From assembly GCF_021379005.1 (NCBI RefSeq), contig NZ_CP075171.1, positions 3,100,001 to 3,164,000 on the forward strand: a stretch of 64,000 nucleotides of DNA, read 5' to 3'. Below are positions 63,114-64,000 of this stretch, piece after piece. The notes beneath the pieces were generated by a model. The model made no database searches and had not been told where the DNA came from. It saw only the letters and a list, made by a program, of their open reading frames with translations. The DNA comes from Leptodesmis sichuanensis A121 (GTDB lineage Bacteria > Cyanobacteriota > Cyanobacteriia > Leptolyngbyales > Leptolyngbyaceae). Every line of letters begins with the position of its first letter. The first letter of the stretch is position 1. A program made the position numbers and the translations under genes.

Positions 63114-64000
63114 TTACCAAACCCCCAGGCGATTTTTGAAGTACTGGCGATATAACTCACAACTGGGTAATGCCTGGTTATTTTCCACCCGCACCATGCC
63201 CAGGCTTTGCAACTCATATACCCGCGTAGGTTCTAGTTCGACGGTGGACAGGGGGGAATTCACAATCAAACTATAAACGGATTCCAACTGGGGATGTTGT
63301 TCCAGGTACAGTAATTGTTGTCGCAGGTAATCACTAAAGATGCTGTCTTCTGAGGTGGCGGTTCGCAGCAGTTGATTCAGGGAAACGTCACCGCGACTGA
63401 TGTGGTAAAGGGCCAATCGCACCAGGTAGGGATTGCCCCGCACCAGAGCCATTAAGGACACAATGCCCTGTTCTCCCAGTTGGGTGGTAACATCCAGAGG
63501 GTAGCGGCTGGCTAACTCACGCACCTGCTCCAGGGTAAATTCTGGTAATTCAATGGATAAACCAACATTGAAGGGCGATTGATTAATATTTAACGGAATG
63601 TAGACCTCGGTGGAATGAATCACGACCAGTCGTAAATTTTGCCAGATGTTGCTGCTGGCATCCCCGTATCGGGCTTTCTCATGCCATGCTCTCAGCAAAC
63701 TAAAAAAGTCAGAGGCAATTTCTGGATGCCGGAACACTACATCTACATCATCCAGGGCCAGGACGATCGGAGTTTTGACTAAGGGCAGCAAATAGTTTTC
63801 AAAGTAGTCTGTGGTGTTGTAGCTGGCCCCAAAAATCTCATCCCAGTATCCCGCAAGGCGATTAGGGGTTTCTAGCGATCGGCTGATCGTCGCACAGAAC
63901 CATTGCAAGAAGCGATTCAAGTCTTTGAAAATGCTGATTTCAGCCAGTCGCAAGCTGAGTGGGATGGTACGAAATCCCTGTTCCCTGGCTTTTTGCAGGA
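63114..64000 (-). CDS. AAA-like domain protein, cut by the window edge
   Basis: The frame is open to the window end, so the 5' part with the P-loop is missing. What is here: KAREQGFRTIPLSLRLAEIS (at the edge), ISIFKDLNRFLQWF, Walker B LALDDVDVVF, SPFNVGLSIELPEFT and a C-terminal winged-helix-like part with YELQSLGMVRVENNQALPS. These match AAA_35 proteins of cyanobacteria. It lies 18 bases before the 14-WD40 NTPase gene and shares its domain type, so the two could work together. Confidence 0.82.
   Translation of the reverse strand, partial: LQKAREQGFRTIPLSLRLAEISIFKDLNRFLQWFCATISRSLETPNRLAGYWDEIFGASYNTTDYFENYLLPLVKTPIVLALDDVDVVFRHPEIASDFFSLLRAWHEKARYGDASSNIWQNLRLVVIHSTEVYIPLNINQSPFNVGLSIELPEFTLEQVRELASRYPLDVTTQLGEQGIVSLMALVRGNPYLVRLALYHISRGDVSLNQLLRTATSEDSIFSDYLRQQLLYLEQHPQLESVYSLIVNSPLSTVELEPTRVYELQSLGMVRVENNQALPSCELYRQYFKNRLGVW

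Overview
The window is cyanobacterial chromosome. The evidence is the dense scatter of the HIP1 octamer GCGATCGC, the photosynthesis genes (psbV, psbV2, plastocyanin, cytochrome c6, two one-helix high-light-inducible proteins, vipp1), the plastid-shared families Ycf66, Ycf46 and Ycf35, a cyanobacterial-type AbrB regulator, glgC, and a hetZ-patU3-like pair. HetZ points to a filamentous lineage. Heptamer-type repeats between genes and a dispersed palindromic element of about 73 bp fit a repeat-rich, Leptolyngbya-like genome, but the genus is inference.

Left part (1-17 kb): serA; small membrane proteins; a membrane-anchored GTPase; then a short decayed island at about 5.9-8.4 kb. The island lies between a broken 5' half of a tRNA-Leu gene and an intact tRNA-Leu(CAA). 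It holds a degenerate transposase, the C-terminal end of a type I specificity subunit (HsdS), a DUF433 stub, an intact MNT-HEPN toxin-antitoxin pair and the N-terminal end of HsdR. Next come dacB, clpB, a GNAT stub, a GlsB/YeaQ protein, a GHL10 hydrolase next to an amino-acid binding lipoprotein, and a TnpB remnant.

Middle (17-41 kb): ycf66, hli-sdhB, cyabrB, cobalamin genes (cobL, cbiC), a 2H-phosphoesterase-like protein, holA, dnaJ, a P-loop kinase, glgC, a methyltransferase, dcd, leuB, a divergent squalene/phytoene synthase homologue and accD. Then comes a lumenal electron-transfer cluster psbV-psbV2-petE-petJ, a transglutaminase-like membrane protein lacking its catalytic Cys and His, and hetZ-patU3.

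Right part (41-64 kb): an RHH-like regulator, ycf46 and a DUF1257 (Ycf35) gene; an inositol-phosphatase-like enzyme, vipp1, thioredoxin, a beta-class DNA methyltransferase, DUF4336, a Ser/Thr kinase, a glycosyltransferase-like protein, yjbQ, a cytochrome b561-like protein with a 31-residue membrane peptide, hli, cysQ, a PfkB kinase and rsmI. Divergent hcp and crp/fnr genes share a perfect TTGAC-TTAA-GTCAA box. The window ends in two adjacent AAA-like NTPase genes, one carrying 14 WD40 repeats; the other runs off the right edge.

The most notable signals are the tRNA-bounded defence remnant, the 73-bp palindromic repeat family (six copies plus one cut by the left edge), the hcp/Crp regulatory unit, the pseudo-transglutaminase, the four-gene lumenal redox cluster, repeat tracts that have entered reading frames, and unlisted small membrane proteins.
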